Assembly (NCBI GenBank): GCA_905479625.1
Contig: CAJQNF010000045.1
Span: forward strand, 1-64,000
Length of the DNA stretch: 64,000 nucleotides
Source of the DNA: an uncultured Flavobacteriaceae bacterium
GTDB lineage: Bacteria > Bacteroidota > Bacteroidia > Flavobacteriales > Flavobacteriaceae
Reading direction: 5' to 3'
Below the pieces are notes generated by a model. That model did no database searches, was not told the DNA's origin, and saw only the letters and a program-made list of their open reading frames with translations. Positions 45,056 through 53,416 of this stretch are shown here, piece after piece; within the stretch, counting starts at the first letter, position 1; every line of letters begins with the position of its first letter. The translations under genes were made by a program, and so were the position numbers.

Positions 45056-46591
45056 TCAATTCTTTTTAGGGAATTTTTTATTGTCAATTTCTTCTTTTAA
45101 GAGTGCATTGATATCTTTTTTCGCACCCTTAAGAAGGTATACACGTGTGCCTTTATCTCTGGCGTATTCATTTTCAACTTCTCCGATCAGTGAGATCGAA
45201 TCAAATAATGGGGCCTCTCTTTTGCGTTCCGGATCGTCATCCCATGGACCTTGCACAAGAATAACGTTTTCAATGATCATTTGATCCAAAGGATACCAGT
45301 TTATATAATCCGCGTCTAAAGTTAGTGCCTCCGTATATGTTTGATTTGCATAAAAATTGATGGCACCTGCCATGCCATAACCATCACAATGAATCAATGT
45401 AGTGGATTTATCTGAGACATTCTCAAAAGCTTTGTCTACTAAGGCCCCGAGTTCATTCCACCCTTGCATGTCAGCAAAATCCTGTGGCAACGCATGTTCC
45501 TTCCCGTCTTCCCATTTTAATAAGCCTAAGAAGCGAAATTTCTCCTGATTTTCAACTATTTTTTGAGGGGATAATACGGGTAAAAATATAGAGAAGATGG
45601 GAATTATTACGATGATGGGAATTAACAACAATACAGGGCGCAAGTATCTTTTTCTGCCTTTGTCAAGAATTTTTTCCAGATAAACTGCTCCAAAGGCTAT
45701 AAAAGTTGGGTAAAGACCAATGGCATAATAACTTTTTGCCTTTAGATAAAAATAAGAGAGTATTACAAAAATGAAGGTCCATAAAAGAATGCGAAACTTT
45801 TTAAAAGGGTCATACCTGAAAAAAGAGACAAATCCGGCAATCAGAACAAGATGAGCACCACTAAAAAAAAGTAGCTGATCTATTAGAAAATCCATTCGGT
45901 TTACATTGACCAACTGTGTTTTTGATAATGTGTTTAAATGCCATATCACTGGGAAATCATTTTGATACTGCCACCAAAGATTGGGAGCAATCAAAATTAA
46001 CGTAACAGCCAGAACAAAATAAAACTGTTTATTGGCAAAGAGTTTTCTCTGTTGAGTTAGCAGCATGGCCGGAAACAAACCAAGCACTAAAAAGGAGATA
46101 TTATATTTATTTAAAAATCCAAAGGCAAAAGCAATCCCGGTATACCATAACCATTTATTTTCTTGTGATTGTATAAAACGAATGATGGTAAAAAACATAG
46201 TGGTCCAAAGCAGGAATTCAAGTGAATTAGGCTGGTAGAGCGTATTAATGCGAAGAAGTACGGATAAGATGACACAAAGTGCACTTAGGCTTAGTGCAAA
46301 TAAATTCCCCCCAAGGGTTTCTGTAATTTTCCATACAACCCATACAGTCAAAGCACCGAACAATGCAGGGAAAAATTTAACCCAAAAAACGGTTTTTCCA
46401 AGAGCAATGATCAGGTATGAGAGCCAACCGGTAATTGGAGGGACCGATATATAACCCCAGGCGATATGATTACCCAGATCAAGATGAAGAAATTCGTCTC
46501 TGTGCAATTCATACGCAGGGTTAATGGCGATATACTGTAAAATAAATTTTAAAAGGATAAATAATAAAAGGACGAGGGTTTTGTTCTTCAT
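45056..46591 (-). CDS. GT39/PMT-type membrane glycosyltransferase
   Basis: The 511-residue protein has 9-11 membrane helices and the ArnT/PMT_2 layout. The first periplasmic loop holds the acidic pair in ELHRDEFLHLDLGNHIAWGYISVPP, and a soluble C-terminal domain follows at about residue 365. It likely transfers a sugar from a polyprenyl-phosphate donor to lipid or protein at the periplasmic face. It lies 27 bp upstream of the SDR gene. Confidence 0.87.
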   Translation of the reverse strand: MKNKTLVLLLFILLKFILQYIAINPAYELHRDEFLHLDLGNHIAWGYISVPPITGWLSYLIIALGKTVFWVKFFPALFGALTVWVVWKITETLGGNLFALSLSALCVILSVLLRINTLYQPNSLEFLLWTTMFFTIIRFIQSQENKWLWYTGIAFAFGFLNKYNISFLVLGLFPAMLLTQQRKLFANKQFYFVLAVTLILIAPNLWWQYQNDFPVIWHLNTLSKTQLVNVNRMDFLIDQLLFFSGAHLVLIAGFVSFFRYDPFKKFRILLWTFIFVILSYFYLKAKSYYAIGLYPTFIAFGAVYLEKILDKGRKRYLRPVLLLIPIIVIIPIFSIFLPVLSPQKIVENQEKFRFLGLLKWEDGKEHALPQDFADMQGWNELGALVDKAFENVSDKSTTLIHCDGYGMAGAINFYANQTYTEALTLDADYINWYPLDQMIIENVILVQGPWDDDPERKREAPLFDSISLIGEVENEYARDKGTRVYLLKGAKKDINALLKEEIDNKKFPKKN

Positions 46592-46621
46592 TATAACAAT
46601 TTAAGATTGCGGCTTGAACAA

Positions 46622-47245
46622 TTAAAATTCAAAGGTTTTTGACTGATAAAAGGAATCGTCAAACATCACCTGGGCATGTCCGCTTGGTGCATCATAAGGC
46701 GCTTTTGGCAATACAGAAGGGTTTGATGGATAAGAGCCATTCTTAAATGTCAATTCCTTCAAAACACCTGCATCTTTTATTAACAAAACAGACCATCCAT
46801 TTACTTTTGTACTTTCGATAAAAATTGGAGCCCTGGTTACAGTGAACTTTGTAATGACTTCGGCATATTTATCCAATAGTAAGAAAGTGCATCCTCCGGA
46901 CCCACAAAAATAAGAGCCCATAAATCGCACAAAAATTTCTTCATTTCCATCATTATTTAGATCGGTTTTGTAGAACTGAAATTTTCTGTCTTTTGGTTCC
47001 AGAAAAGATAAGTCATCTTTTAAATAATCAAGGGCAAGGAAGTTTTTCAGGTTGTTTGCCGTTTGTTGATCAGTTGACTGAGGCACAAATTCAGGTGCTC
47101 TGTTTACCGGAATTTCTTCTTTAGTAATCGTGTCTGAAGCGGTCATAACCTCATTTGCATTGTCATTGTTTGTGCTTGATTGCTGAACCTCTCCTTTGCA
47201 AGAGAAAAGAAGTAAGCAGAAAAAATAAATAAAAAAAATTTTCAT
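46622..47245 (-). CDS. Lipoprotein of unknown function
   Basis: The 207-residue protein has a lipoprotein signal (LLFSC, Cys16) followed by a Ser/Asn/Thr-rich linker. A Ca-binding-like loop KTDLNNDGNEEIFVRF (D-x-N-x-D-G-x-x-E, as in FG-GAP/VCBS proteins) is followed by a cysteine pair in YFCGSGGCTFLLLD. The C-terminal part is beta-rich. It lies 30 bp upstream of the glycosyltransferase gene on the same strand. Confidence 0.7.
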   Translation of the reverse strand: MKIFFIYFFCLLLFSCKGEVQQSSTNNDNANEVMTASDTITKEEIPVNRAPEFVPQSTDQQTANNLKNFLALDYLKDDLSFLEPKDRKFQFYKTDLNNDGNEEIFVRFMGSYFCGSGGCTFLLLDKYAEVITKFTVTRAPIFIESTKVNGWSVLLIKDAGVLKELTFKNGSYPSNPSVLPKAPYDAPSGHAQVMFDDSFYQSKTFEF

Positions 47246-47327
47246 GGAGTTTGGTGTTTGTCGGTCAACCGTGGGTTGAGAGATAACTTATATACTTAAT
47301 TTAAAAGGGATGTAAATTTAACTAAAG

Positions 47328-47987
47328 CTAAATATAAGCATTAAGGTAATACCTAGCAAAATCTTGGAAAGAATCAAAACTTTGATCAAAAGACGCACAT
47401 TGACCGAAGCCATAACTCATAAAAATGAAAGGTACCTCAGCTTTTTTACTTTGGATCATATCAGAATGAGTATCACCAATGTAAAGTGGTCTTTTTAATT
47501 GGTAAGTCGAGATAAGGCTGGAAATGTTTTCGTGTTTGGCTTTGTAATTTTGACCATGTGAGAAAGAGTCAATGATGAGATGATCAATTCTGGCAAATTT
47601 CATGAAATGTTTAATGGTAAATTCCGGACAGTTGCTCACGATAAAGAGCTTGTATTTTTTCTGCAATAAGGGAAGGAACTCTGTTACTCCCGGATAGATT
47701 TCTCCACCTATATCATTGATCAAATCATATTGAAGCTGCACAACTTCTTTATAGCGTTGGGCCCTTTCGTTTTCCGAAAATTCAGGGAGAATGATTTCAA
47801 GAAACGCACCCTCTTCCAAACCCATTAAATTGTCCAAATCAGTTTTGCTTAGGTGTTTGTCAAGACCATGATTCTCAAAATACTTATTCCATGCAAGCGT
47901 ATAGGTGTTGACAGCATCCCATAGCGTTCCGTCCATGTCAAATAGTAACGCATCAGGGTTTTTTTTATGGTCTTCTTCCGTTTTCAA
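47328..47987 (-). CDS. HAD-superfamily phosphatase (phosphoglycolate-phosphatase-like)
   Basis: The 219-residue protein shows HAD motif I in LLFDMDGTLWDA, motif II in FIVSNCPEF, and motifs III/IV in the RPLYIGDTHSDMIQSKKA region. A helical cap lies between motifs I and II. It should dephosphorylate a small phosphometabolite. The start is TTG at 47987, because the first in-frame ATG is inside motif I. It begins 9 bp after the lpxD stop, in the same frame as lpxD. Confidence 0.86.
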   Translation of the reverse strand: MKTEEDHKKNPDALLFDMDGTLWDAVNTYTLAWNKYFENHGLDKHLSKTDLDNLMGLEEGAFLEIILPEFSENERAQRYKEVVQLQYDLINDIGGEIYPGVTEFLPLLQKKYKLFIVSNCPEFTIKHFMKFARIDHLIIDSFSHGQNYKAKHENISSLISTYQLKRPLYIGDTHSDMIQSKKAEVPFIFMSYGFGQCASFDQSFDSFQDFARYYLNAYI

Positions 47988-47996
47988 GCCTCGATC

Positions 47997-49010
47997 TTAT
48001 AGTCCTTTCTTTCCCAATCTTCTTAGGGCAGCCCATTGTCTCAGAGTTTCCTTGGCTTCGATAGCCGGATAGCCCAAAATAGTTTTTCCGTCAGCAATAT
48101 CATTCATTACGCCTGATCGGCCACCAATTGTAACCCCATTTCCAATTGTGATATGATCTTTAATTGCCGCTTGACCTGCCATGATAACCCCATCACCCAA
48201 GGTAACGGATCCCGAGATTCCACATAATGCAGCAATCATGCATGCGCGTCCAATTATACAGTTATGCGCAATTTGCACAAGATTATCAATTTTGGTCCCA
48301 TCACCAATTGTGGTTGAACTGAATTTTCCTCGATCAATACATGAACCAGAGCCTATTTCAACTTGGTTTCCAACCACTACGTTTCCAATATGTACAATTT
48401 TAATGATGCCTCTACCATCCGGACTAGGACGGTAACCAAAGCCGTCTGAACCTATGCTCACATTGGCATGAAGAATACAATAATGACCAATAATACATCT
48501 TTCTGCAACCACTGTCCCTGCTTTAATGATCGTATGACTTTCAACTTCTGCCTCATCTAAAATCGTTACATTGGGATAAATCGTTACATTTTTCCCAATT
48601 TTTACATTTGGACCTATATATGAATTTGCCCCAATAGTAACCCCTTCACTCAGCAAAGCGGATTCGTCTACAATAGCTGACGGGTGGATGCCTTGATGCA
48701 GTTTAACAGGAGATGGCGTAAATAAATCGAGCAATTGGGCCATGGCCAGATCTGCATTGTCCACTTCAATAAATGCCTTATTAAGCCCGGGATTGGTCAA
48801 TTTTAAAGAACGATCAACAATGGCTGCTGAAGCATTCGATTTTTCCCAAAGTGCAATATATTTTTTATGACCTATAAAGGTGATAGAACTCTCTTTTGCC
48901 GATTCTATTTGTTCAGGCTCTGATATCAATTGATCAGTATGCCCTACCAGATTACCCTTTAAAAGCTCAGAAAGCTCCTCAATGGCATATGATTTTGATA
49001 CTTTTTTCAT
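47997..49010 (-). CDS. lpxD: UDP-3-O-acylglucosamine N-acyltransferase LpxD
   Basis: From the ATG at 49010 the protein has 337 residues. An N-terminal uridine-binding domain ([29 protein letters not shown]) is followed by a left-handed beta-helix of hexapeptide repeats from about residue 100, with the catalytic His in [12 protein letters not shown]. It adds the N-linked acyl chain in lipid A synthesis. A start at 49037 would add nine residues. No lpxC, fabZ or lpxA is nearby, and flavobacteria often have a second lpxD elsewhere, so this may be a paralogue. Confidence 0.9.
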   Translation of the reverse strand: MKKVSKSYAIEELSELLKGNLVGHTDQLISEPEQIESAKESSITFIGHKKYIALWEKSNASAAIVDRSLKLTNPGLNKAFIEVDNADLAMAQLLDLFTPSPVKLHQGIHPSAIVDESALLSEGVTIGANSYIGPNVKIGKNVTIYPNVTILDEAEVESHTIIKAGTVVAERCIIGHYCILHANVSIGSDGFGYRPSPDGRGIIKIVHIGNVVVGNQVEIGSGSCIDRGKFSSTTIGDGTKIDNLVQIAHNCIIGRACMIAALCGISGSVTLGDGVIMAGQAAIKDHITIGNGVTIGGRSGVMNDIADGKTILGYPAIEAKETLRQWAALRRLGKKGL

Positions 49011-49045
49011 GTTTGAAAGATAAGAATTTATTCGCATGCACTATT

Positions 49046-49567
49046 TTAAGTCAATAACATTTCATATAAATTATTGACTGCATAATTAGTAGTTTTTTTG
49101 CCGACATTGACAAAGCCATAACTCTCATAATATTCACATAAGCGCTGGTTAGAGCCATCACAATCCAATCTAAATTTTTCAATTTTATCTTGTTTCAGCT
49201 GGTCTATGATTTTGAGGATTACCGCCTGACCAATTCCTTGTCCGCTATATAAAGGTGGTACAACCAACGAATGAACGTATCTTGTATTTTTTTCTGTTCC
49301 TTTTTTACCCCAGTACAAAGTGTCCTTTTCAAGAAGCCGGAACATGGCTATTTTATTTCCTGACTGGTCATAAACAAAAAAGAATTCTCCATTGTCAAAT
49401 CCCTCTTTTACCCAGGTTATTTTTTCCTCAGGGGGGTCAACCCAATAACTCCATTGACTTACCTGTTTTTCGCTAAGTGACATACTAGCCATTTTAAAAA
49501 AATGGAGTGCTTCTTCCAGTTCACTATTTTGGGCTTGAATGAATGTGATTTCCTTATCCTGAATCAA
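49046..49567 (-). CDS. GNAT-family N-acetyltransferase
   Basis: The 173-residue protein has the GNAT acetyl-CoA loop VHSLVVPPLYSGQGIGQAVI (R/Q-x-x-G-x-G variant) and the C-terminal LDCDGSNQRLCEYYESYGFVNVG. It begins at a TTG: no in-frame ATG occurs between the upstream stop and a position too far inside the domain. The substrate is unknown. It lies 35 bp upstream of lpxD on the same strand. Confidence 0.82.
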   Translation of the reverse strand: MIQDKEITFIQAQNSELEEALHFFKMASMSLSEKQVSQWSYWVDPPEEKITWVKEGFDNGEFFFVYDQSGNKIAMFRLLEKDTLYWGKKGTEKNTRYVHSLVVPPLYSGQGIGQAVILKIIDQLKQDKIEKFRLDCDGSNQRLCEYYESYGFVNVGKKTTNYAVNNLYEMLLT

Positions 49568-49667
49568 ATGAGGTATATTTTTTATGATCGATTAAAAATT
49601 CGTTGTGGGTCATTTTATAAATGACTTGATGTCAACGAATGTACAAATTAAAGTAAAATAATGATGA

Positions 49668-50882
49668 TCAGGGAGCGTCGAGAACGCACTTTACACCTTC
49701 CCGGTCCATTTCCACAATACATTCATTACATCGGTTGCACAAGCTTTTTAAAATGCGACCTTCTTTGATTTTATTGAGAAATTCAGGATCGTGAATCAGG
49801 GGCCTTGCTAGTGCGATAAAATTGAATCCTGCAGTTAAAATTTTTAAGATTCCTTCTTTCGAATCTACACCTCCTAAATAAACAAGATCTAAGGAAACAG
49901 CCTGCCTAACTTTTATGGCCTGCTCAAGAAAAAAATTCGGAGCGAAAGCATATTTCTTTATAATAAGTGGACCGAATAGGGACATCGTAATTTTTTCCGC
50001 CCATGAAGAACCGTTTTGAATCATTCCCTTTAAAGGGATGTTTCCCCGCATCATATAGAAAGGTGATTTACTCGTGAATCCCCCGCTTAGAACAATTGCG
50101 GCGCAACCAATACTTTCAAGTTTTTTTGACACGTATATGCAATCTTCGAGTGAAAAGCCCCCCTTTACTCCATCGTCAAGATTTAACTTTACAAGTACAG
50201 GAAATTCCGGTCCTAATGCTGAAATGACTCTTCTTACGACCTCTAGCGGAAAACGACTTCGGTTAGCCATACTACCGCCATATGCATCGGTTCTTTTATT
50301 GGTCAAAGGGCTTAGGAACTGACTTAACAGATATCCATGGCCCATATGGATCTCCAGGGCATCAAAGCCAATAGTTTGCAGTGCGAGAGAGGTTTTGACA
50401 AAATCCGCAATAACTTCTTCCAGATCATTTTCTTGCATGGCATGAGAAAAGCCTAAACCGGAGAGAAAGCCATATGCGTTAAAAAGCTTGCTTGGAGCAA
50501 GGATCTTTTTTGCTTTTTTATTTTTTGAAAAATAACCACAATGTGTTAATTGGATGGACACTTTTCCTCTCGCAGCATGAACTTCTTGAACCAATATTTT
50601 GAGGGCTTTCAGGCTGTCGGCATTGATATACATTTGATCTTCAAAAGTTCTTGCGTCAGCTGATACCGCTCCATAGGATATAGTAGTCAAACCAACACCT
50701 CCTTTTATGAGAGTCACATGATGATCAATTAGGTTTTGGTTTGGGATCCCTTTATCATACATTCCCTCATAAGTAGCAGATTTGATAAAGCTATTATTCA
50801 GCATAAGGGAGGATTCACCAAGTCTTTTTGCTGAGAAAGCATTATTTATTGATGATTCATTTTTGAATGGATTTTGATCCAT
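49668..50882 (-). CDS. NADH:flavin oxidoreductase, old yellow enzyme family
   Basis: The 404-residue protein is a TIM-barrel FMN enzyme: KVSIQLTHCGYFSKN, DALEIHMGHGYLLSQFLSP, TNKRTDAYGGSMANRSRFPLEVV and FIALARPLIHDPEFLNKI. It ends with cysteines spaced C-x2-C-x2-C-x11-C in LCNRCNECIVEMDREGVKC. This recalls the 4Fe-4S segment of 2,4-dienoyl-CoA reductases, but the C-terminal flavoprotein domain is missing. It likely reduces activated double bonds. It lies 14 bp downstream of the exported protein gene at 50897. Confidence 0.88.
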   Translation of the reverse strand: MDQNPFKNESSINNAFSAKRLGESSLMLNNSFIKSATYEGMYDKGIPNQNLIDHHVTLIKGGVGLTTISYGAVSADARTFEDQMYINADSLKALKILVQEVHAARGKVSIQLTHCGYFSKNKKAKKILAPSKLFNAYGFLSGLGFSHAMQENDLEEVIADFVKTSLALQTIGFDALEIHMGHGYLLSQFLSPLTNKRTDAYGGSMANRSRFPLEVVRRVISALGPEFPVLVKLNLDDGVKGGFSLEDCIYVSKKLESIGCAAIVLSGGFTSKSPFYMMRGNIPLKGMIQNGSSWAEKITMSLFGPLIIKKYAFAPNFFLEQAIKVRQAVSLDLVYLGGVDSKEGILKILTAGFNFIALARPLIHDPEFLNKIKEGRILKSLCNRCNECIVEMDREGVKCVLDAP

Positions 50883-50896
50883 ATCTTTATTAAACG

Positions 50897-51694
50897 CTAT
50901 TCGTTATTCTTCTGTGGTATAATTCTAGGGCTCCAGATTTCATAAATAGGAGCTCCTTTAGAGCTCATTCCACTGTGATGCCATTCGTTTTCAATGATTT
51001 CATATTGGAAGTTCAATGTAGCGCCGACCCTGCTATTATCTCTTGAAAAAAATTCTATTTGTTCAGTATAGGTGCCATTTTCTGCAGTATAAGTACCGCC
51101 TCCTGTTCCGGAGAATTTTCCCGAGGCAGTGTTAAATGCGATCCATTGGAAGCGTGAGGACGATAAAATTTTCATGGTTTTTCGGGCACCCGGAGTTCTA
51201 CGAGACATTTTCCCATCTCTTTTTCGGCCCGTAATAAGCCATGCCCCATTCAAATCGCTTTTTTGACCTTTGTCAATTCTGGTCCAAATCTTGTCGCTTC
51301 CTTCAAACTTAATGGTATCACCCTTTAAGTCAAATATCTGCTCTTTTATTTTGCCAACGACTGTACTGTCAGCAGACGAAAATTCAAGCTTTAATAAAAA
51401 AATATTCTTATCAACTGTCCACGATCCTCCGAATGTTCGAATAAATTCTCCGGATTCAGCATCATACAATGTTTCGGCTAAATACCCGTCCATAACAATT
51501 GTTGTGATCTCTATTTTTTCACCTTTATCATTAGTTTCAGAGCTAGACCAGGCGCCTTGAAGGGCTTTGGAAATATCAGACTGAACCCCATATAGCTTTG
51601 AAGAAGTTTCATTTTCCTTTTGATCATCAGCAGTGAATTCCTTTGTGATCAAAACAGATAGTACAAGCAGCGGAATAAGAATAAGGTTTTTCAT
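50897..51694 (-). CDS. Exported protein with two lipocalin-like domains
   Basis: The 265-residue protein has a signal peptide (MKNLILIPLLVLSVLITKEF). Two similar beta domains follow at about residues 45-145 (ALQGAWSSSETNDKGEKIE to DKIWTRIDKG) and 150-260 (LNGAWLITGRKRDGKMSRR to PIYEIWSPR). Each starts with a GAW motif, as in the DUF4488 or lipocalin-like families. Function is unknown. It is next to the old yellow enzyme gene. Confidence 0.72.
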   Translation of the reverse strand: MKNLILIPLLVLSVLITKEFTADDQKENETSSKLYGVQSDISKALQGAWSSSETNDKGEKIEITTIVMDGYLAETLYDAESGEFIRTFGGSWTVDKNIFLLKLEFSSADSTVVGKIKEQIFDLKGDTIKFEGSDKIWTRIDKGQKSDLNGAWLITGRKRDGKMSRRTPGARKTMKILSSSRFQWIAFNTASGKFSGTGGGTYTAENGTYTEQIEFFSRDNSRVGATLNFQYEIIENEWHHSGMSSKGAPIYEIWSPRIIPQKNNE

Positions 51695-51743
51695 TTTTTA
51701 TGAATCAGGTTGAACTAATTTTTATAAATCATTTTTCGAAAAT

Positions 51744-52922
51744 TTATGAAAAAGCAGGAATTCCCGTAATATCCATTCCCGTAATCAAAAGGTGAATATC
51801 ATGAGTCCCTTCATAAGTAATTACTGATTCCAGATTCATCATATGTCTCATGATAGAATAGTCACCTGTAATACCCATTGCACCAAGAATTTGACGTGAT
51901 TCACGTGCTATATTTAGTGCCATTGCTACGTTATTTCTTTTGGCCATTGAAATCTGTGCAGAAGTAGCACGGTTTTCATTTTTCAGCACTCCCAGTCTCC
52001 AGGTGAGCAGTTGTGCTTTTGTGATCTCCGTAATCATTTCAGCCAGCTTTTTTTGTTGCAATTGAAAACCTGCAATAGGTTTACCAAACTGCACCCTTTC
52101 TTTGGCATAGCGCAAGGCAGTGTCATAGCAGTCCATTGCTGCTCCGATTGCCCCCCATGCAATACCGTATCTGGCAGAATCAAGGCAGCCCAAAGGCGCA
52201 CCCAAACCACTTTTATGAGGCAAGAGATTTTCTTTGGGAACTTTTACGTTGTCAAAGATTAATTCCCCTGTAGCAGAGGCTCTTAAAGACCATTTATGAT
52301 GTGTTTCAGGTGTGGAAAACCCTTCCATACCTCTTTCCACAATCAGGCCGTGAATCCTTCCCTCTTCGTTTTTCGCCCATACAATAGCTATATCAGCAAA
52401 AGGGGAATTAGAGATCCATAACTTCGCTCCGTTAAGCAGGTAATGGTCTCCCATGTCCTTATATTTGGTCTCCATTCCTCCAGGATTAGAACCATGATTG
52501 GGTTCAGTAAGACCAAAACAACCTATCATTTCTCCGGAGGCCAGTTTAGGCAAGAATTTATTTTTTTGCGCTTCGTCCCCATATTTCCAAATCGGGTACA
52601 TCACCAATGAAGACTGAACAGAGGCTGTTGATCTGATTCCAGAGTCTCCTCGCTCAATTTCCTGCATGATCAAACCATAAGATATCTGGTCCAATCCGGC
52701 TCCACCATACTCTTCAGGAATATAAGGCCCGAAAGCTCCAATTTCTGCGAGACCATTTAGCAATTGCTTAGGAAATTTTGCTTCTTGAGCAGCATCTTCA
52801 ATAATGGGAGAAACTTCTCTCTTCACCCAATCTCGGCAAGCATCCCTTACTAATTTATGCTCTTCAGTTAATAAATCATCAAGAAGGAAGTAATCAGGTG
52901 CTTGAAATTGATCTACAGACAT
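51744..52922 (-). CDS. Acyl-CoA dehydrogenase, glutaryl-CoA dehydrogenase type
   Basis: The 392-residue protein is a full-length acyl-CoA dehydrogenase: FGLTEPNHGSNPGGMETK (FAD and substrate loop), GAKLWISNSPFADIAIVWAK, RYGIAWGAIGAAMDCYDTA, KERVQFGKPIAGFQL and the catalytic Glu in VITYEGTHDIHLLI. The N-terminal FLLDDLLTEEHKLVRDACRDWV and the WGAIGAA segment match the glutaryl-CoA dehydrogenase subgroup, which also decarboxylates its product to crotonyl-CoA. It points to lysine/tryptophan or aromatic degradation. It has its own promoter. Confidence 0.92.
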   Translation of the reverse strand: MSVDQFQAPDYFLLDDLLTEEHKLVRDACRDWVKREVSPIIEDAAQEAKFPKQLLNGLAEIGAFGPYIPEEYGGAGLDQISYGLIMQEIERGDSGIRSTASVQSSLVMYPIWKYGDEAQKNKFLPKLASGEMIGCFGLTEPNHGSNPGGMETKYKDMGDHYLLNGAKLWISNSPFADIAIVWAKNEEGRIHGLIVERGMEGFSTPETHHKWSLRASATGELIFDNVKVPKENLLPHKSGLGAPLGCLDSARYGIAWGAIGAAMDCYDTALRYAKERVQFGKPIAGFQLQQKKLAEMITEITKAQLLTWRLGVLKNENRATSAQISMAKRNNVAMALNIARESRQILGAMGITGDYSIMRHMMNLESVITYEGTHDIHLLITGMDITGIPAFS

Positions 52923-52947
52923 ATAAATTATAATTTTGTTAATAAAG

Positions 52948-52979
52948 CAAAGTTACAATTATTGGTATGATAAAAACAA
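52948..52979 (-). promoter_or_regulatory. Promoter of the acyl-CoA dehydrogenase gene
   Basis: On the minus strand TTG (52977-52979) is followed after 21 bp by TAACTTTG (52948-52955), matching the TTG/TAnnTTTG promoter. It is 25 bp before the start codon. Confidence 0.6.
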
Positions 52980-53015
52980 GTGCTATAAACTTTTAAATGC
53001 ATAAAAATAAATAGT

Positions 53016-53023
53016 TATATTTG
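53016..53023 (+). promoter_or_regulatory. -7 promoter element of rnpA
   Basis: TATATTTG matches TAnnTTTG and lies 6 bp before the ATG at 53030. It overlaps a TTG that would extend the protein by three residues. The transcript must have a very short leader or start at the ATG. Confidence 0.5.
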
Positions 53024-53029
53024 CCCTTG

Positions 53030-53416
53030 ATGCGGAACACGTTTAGAAGCGAAGAAAAGCTTAAAAAGAAGAATCTAATTACAGAATTATTTGCTTCTGG
53101 CAAGTCTGCTTCAGTATTCCCATTAAAAATGATCTACCTTCAAAATGATCATGATTCCCCTTATAAGATCCAGGCGGGAGTATCAGTATCCAAAAGAAAT
53201 TTTAAAAGTGCCGTAGACAGAAATCGAATAAAAAGATTGATGCGCGAATCTTACAGAAAAAATAAATACCTGATATACAACAATGAAGATACTAAAAAGC
53301 ATATATTGATGTTTATATATCAAGCGAAGAATGAAGTATCATATGAATTAATGGAAGAGAAAATGACTCAGTTAATTGAAAAATTTCTCCTAAAGCAAAA
53401 ATCACAGGCAAAATGA
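53030..53416 (+). CDS. rnpA: Ribonuclease P protein component
   Basis: The 128-residue basic protein has the RnpA signature QAGVSVSKRNFKSAVDRNRIKRLMRESYR with the R-N-R core, preceded by SEEKLKKKNLITELFASGKS. It binds the RNase P RNA for tRNA 5' maturation. It overlaps the S41 peptidase gene by 4 bp (ATGA). rpmH is not upstream of it. Confidence 0.96.
   Translation: MRNTFRSEEKLKKKNLITELFASGKSASVFPLKMIYLQNDHDSPYKIQAGVSVSKRNFKSAVDRNRIKRLMRESYRKNKYLIYNNEDTKKHILMFIYQAKNEVSYELMEEKMTQLIEKFLLKQKSQAK

Noticed and set aside
51901-51907. TCACGTG, a possible parS in the acyl-CoA dehydrogenase gene
   Set aside because: Only a half-site, and the right arm is absent.
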